This document shows positions 6,681 to 7,458 of a stretch of DNA of 7,458 bases, in pieces. Under the pieces are notes generated by a model that had not been told where the DNA came from, searched no databases, and was given only the letters and a program-made list of their open reading frames with translations. Source of the DNA: Spirochaetales bacterium (GTDB lineage: Bacteria > Spirochaetota > Spirochaetia > SPDA01). The DNA is taken from NCBI GenBank assembly GCA_004525155.1, contig SPDA01000078.1, positions 1 through 7,458 on the forward strand. Reading direction: 5' to 3'. Position 1 is the first letter of the stretch. Each line of letters starts with the position of its first letter. A program made the position numbers and the translations under genes.

Positions 6681-7358
6681 ATGGATTTGAAAATTAAGGA
6701 TGTTGCGGAAATTCTTCAGGTTTCTGAAAAAACGATTTACCGGTGGATAAAAGAAAAGGCAATTCCCGTTTATCACATCAACCACCAGTACCGCTTTGTC
6801 AGGGCCGAGATCAATGACTGGATTCGGAATAACCGGGTACGTGTACCCCTTCAGGAGGTCAGCGAAACCGCTTCGGACAAGCCGGTTTGTTTGAAAGACC
6901 TTATTAAAAAAGGCGGGATATATTATAAAATCGAGGGAAAAGACAGGGAGGAATGCCTCCGCAGCAGCCTTTCTCTTATTTTATTTCCCCCGGATGTTTC
7001 GAGGGACAAGGCCTTGTCCTATCTGCTGGAAAGGGAAGCCCTCATGAGTACCGGAATCGGAAACGGTATCGCCTTCCCTCATTCCCGGAAAATCCTTTTT
7101 CCAAGAGTTGAAGACGAACTGGTCTCCATCTGCTTTCTGAATGAGCCCCTCGCGTTCGGTTCACTGGACGGGGTGCCAGTGCACAGCCTTATTTATGTGT
7201 TTTCAAGCAGTCTGCAGCATCATGTCGAAATCATGGCAAAACTGGCCTATCTGTGCAGGGAAGAAAGCTTTCTGCGTCTTCTTTCAGCGCAGGCGCCGCG
7301 GGGAGAAATCCTCAATTGGATAGACAGCCGGGAAAAATCCTGGCTTCCGGAAAAGTAA
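6681..7358 (+). CDS. HTH-PTS EIIA fusion regulator (excisionase/BldC-like HTH plus PTS EIIA type-2 domain)
   Basis: A 225-aa cytoplasmic protein with two domains. Residues 1-51 form a MerR/excisionase-type winged HTH (HTH_17): helix IKDVAEILQV, recognition helix SEKTIYRWIKEK, then a wing and the ending YRFVRAEINDWI. After a short linker, residues about 71-220 form a PTS EIIA type-2 (fructose/mannitol/PtsN-like) domain. It includes GIGNGIAFPH, with H134 as the expected phospho-acceptor, and HVEIMAKLA, with H181 as the likely second active-site His. No EIIB, EIIC or HPr domain is attached. This suggests a DNA-binding regulator whose state depends on PTS phosphoryl flow, rather than a sugar transporter part. 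An in-frame TAA at 6672-6674 fixes the ATG at 6681, and no Shine-Dalgarno is clear. Target genes are unknown; the repeat-rich lipoprotein promoter upstream is one candidate. The domain calls are strong; the regulatory role is inferred. Confidence 0.88.
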   Translation: MDLKIKDVAEILQVSEKTIYRWIKEKAIPVYHINHQYRFVRAEINDWIRNNRVRVPLQEVSETASDKPVCLKDLIKKGGIYYKIEGKDREECLRSSLSLILFPPDVSRDKALSYLLEREALMSTGIGNGIAFPHSRKILFPRVEDELVSICFLNEPLAFGSLDGVPVHSLIYVFSSSLQHHVEIMAKLAYLCREESFLRLLSAQAPRGEILNWIDSREKSWLPEK

Positions 7359-7369
7359 GGCTTAAGCCT
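7358..7369. repeat. 12-bp palindrome at the convergent gene ends
   Basis: AGGCTTAAGCCT is perfectly palindromic. It spans the 9-bp gap between the stop codons of the HTH-PTS gene (TAA, 7356-7358) and fabH (TAG on minus, 7370-7368). With no loop and no T-run it is not a convincing terminator, so the two transcripts probably overlap. Confidence 0.35.
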
Positions 7370-7458
7370 ACCAGCGTATCAGGTTTCCGCCGTAGGTAAG
7401 CCCTCCGCCGAAACCGATGGTCAAAATGTAGTCGCCCCGTTTAAGCAGGTTTTTTTCC
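7368..7458 (-). CDS. fabH: 3-oxoacyl-ACP synthase III (KAS III), C-terminal end only
   Basis: The minus strand reads 29 in-frame codons from the window edge to a TAG at 7370-7368. The peptide contains LLKRGDYILTIGFGGGLTY and ends GGNLIRW. This is the characteristic C-terminus of FabH (family pattern KxGDxxLxxGFGGGLTWGxxxxRW), which holds the glycine-rich loop near the active site. FabH condenses acetyl-CoA with malonyl-ACP to start fatty-acid synthesis. The catalytic Cys-His-Asn triad lies outside the window, so activity cannot be judged. The gene is convergent with the HTH-PTS regulator across 9 bp. KAS III-like proteins of other pathways share this ending, so fabH is the most likely but not the only reading. 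Confidence 0.8.
   Translation of the reverse strand, partial: EKNLLKRGDYILTIGFGGGLTYGGNLIRW

Overview
The window comes from a moderately GC-rich bacterial chromosome and shows ordinary housekeeping and regulatory gene content. There is no phage, IS element, CRISPR array, tRNA or rRNA. The organism appears to be diderm, since it carries a lipoprotein with a clean lipobox. The lipoprotein's Ala-rich, DUF4398-like repeat style, the fusion of an excisionase-type HTH to a PTS IIA domain, and the URO-D-like protein together resemble Spirochaetota (Treponema/Spirochaeta relatives). That assignment is tentative and comes from family resemblance only.

Layout, left to right. (1) The 3' part of a URO-D/methyltransferase-superfamily gene (+) enters from the left edge and ends at 660. 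(2) A small single-domain PilZ protein (-) is convergent with it across a 26-bp gap. (3) A roughly 200-bp divergent intergenic region leads into a very long, intact gene for an Lhr-type superfamily 2 helicase (+, 1505 aa, 1216-5733). This gene lacks a Shine-Dalgarno sequence, and a perfect TATAAT box lies just upstream of its ATG, which suggests a leaderless mRNA. (4) A sharply AT-rich 154-bp promoter region follows. It holds a near-consensus sigma-70 promoter (TTGACA, 17 bp, TATATA) and five copies of a TTCTCA motif, and it drives a 206-aa Ala-rich lipoprotein gene with a perfect AGGAGG. (5) Two mutually exclusive GC-rich hairpins follow the lipoprotein gene; the first looks like its terminator. 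(6) A 225-aa regulator (+) joins an N-terminal excisionase/BldC-like HTH to a PTS EIIA type-2 domain with its phospho-His retained. (7) The last 29 codons of fabH (KAS III, fatty-acid initiation) lie on the - strand at the right edge, convergent with the regulator across 9 bp.

The genes do not form one operon or one obvious pathway. The part most worth testing is the centre-right: an unusually repeat-dressed, strong promoter for an envelope lipoprotein, next to a DNA-binding PTS-type regulator. HTH domains of that class can bind AT-rich direct repeats, so the neighbour could control this promoter, but that link is inference. I found no convincing wholly new system.
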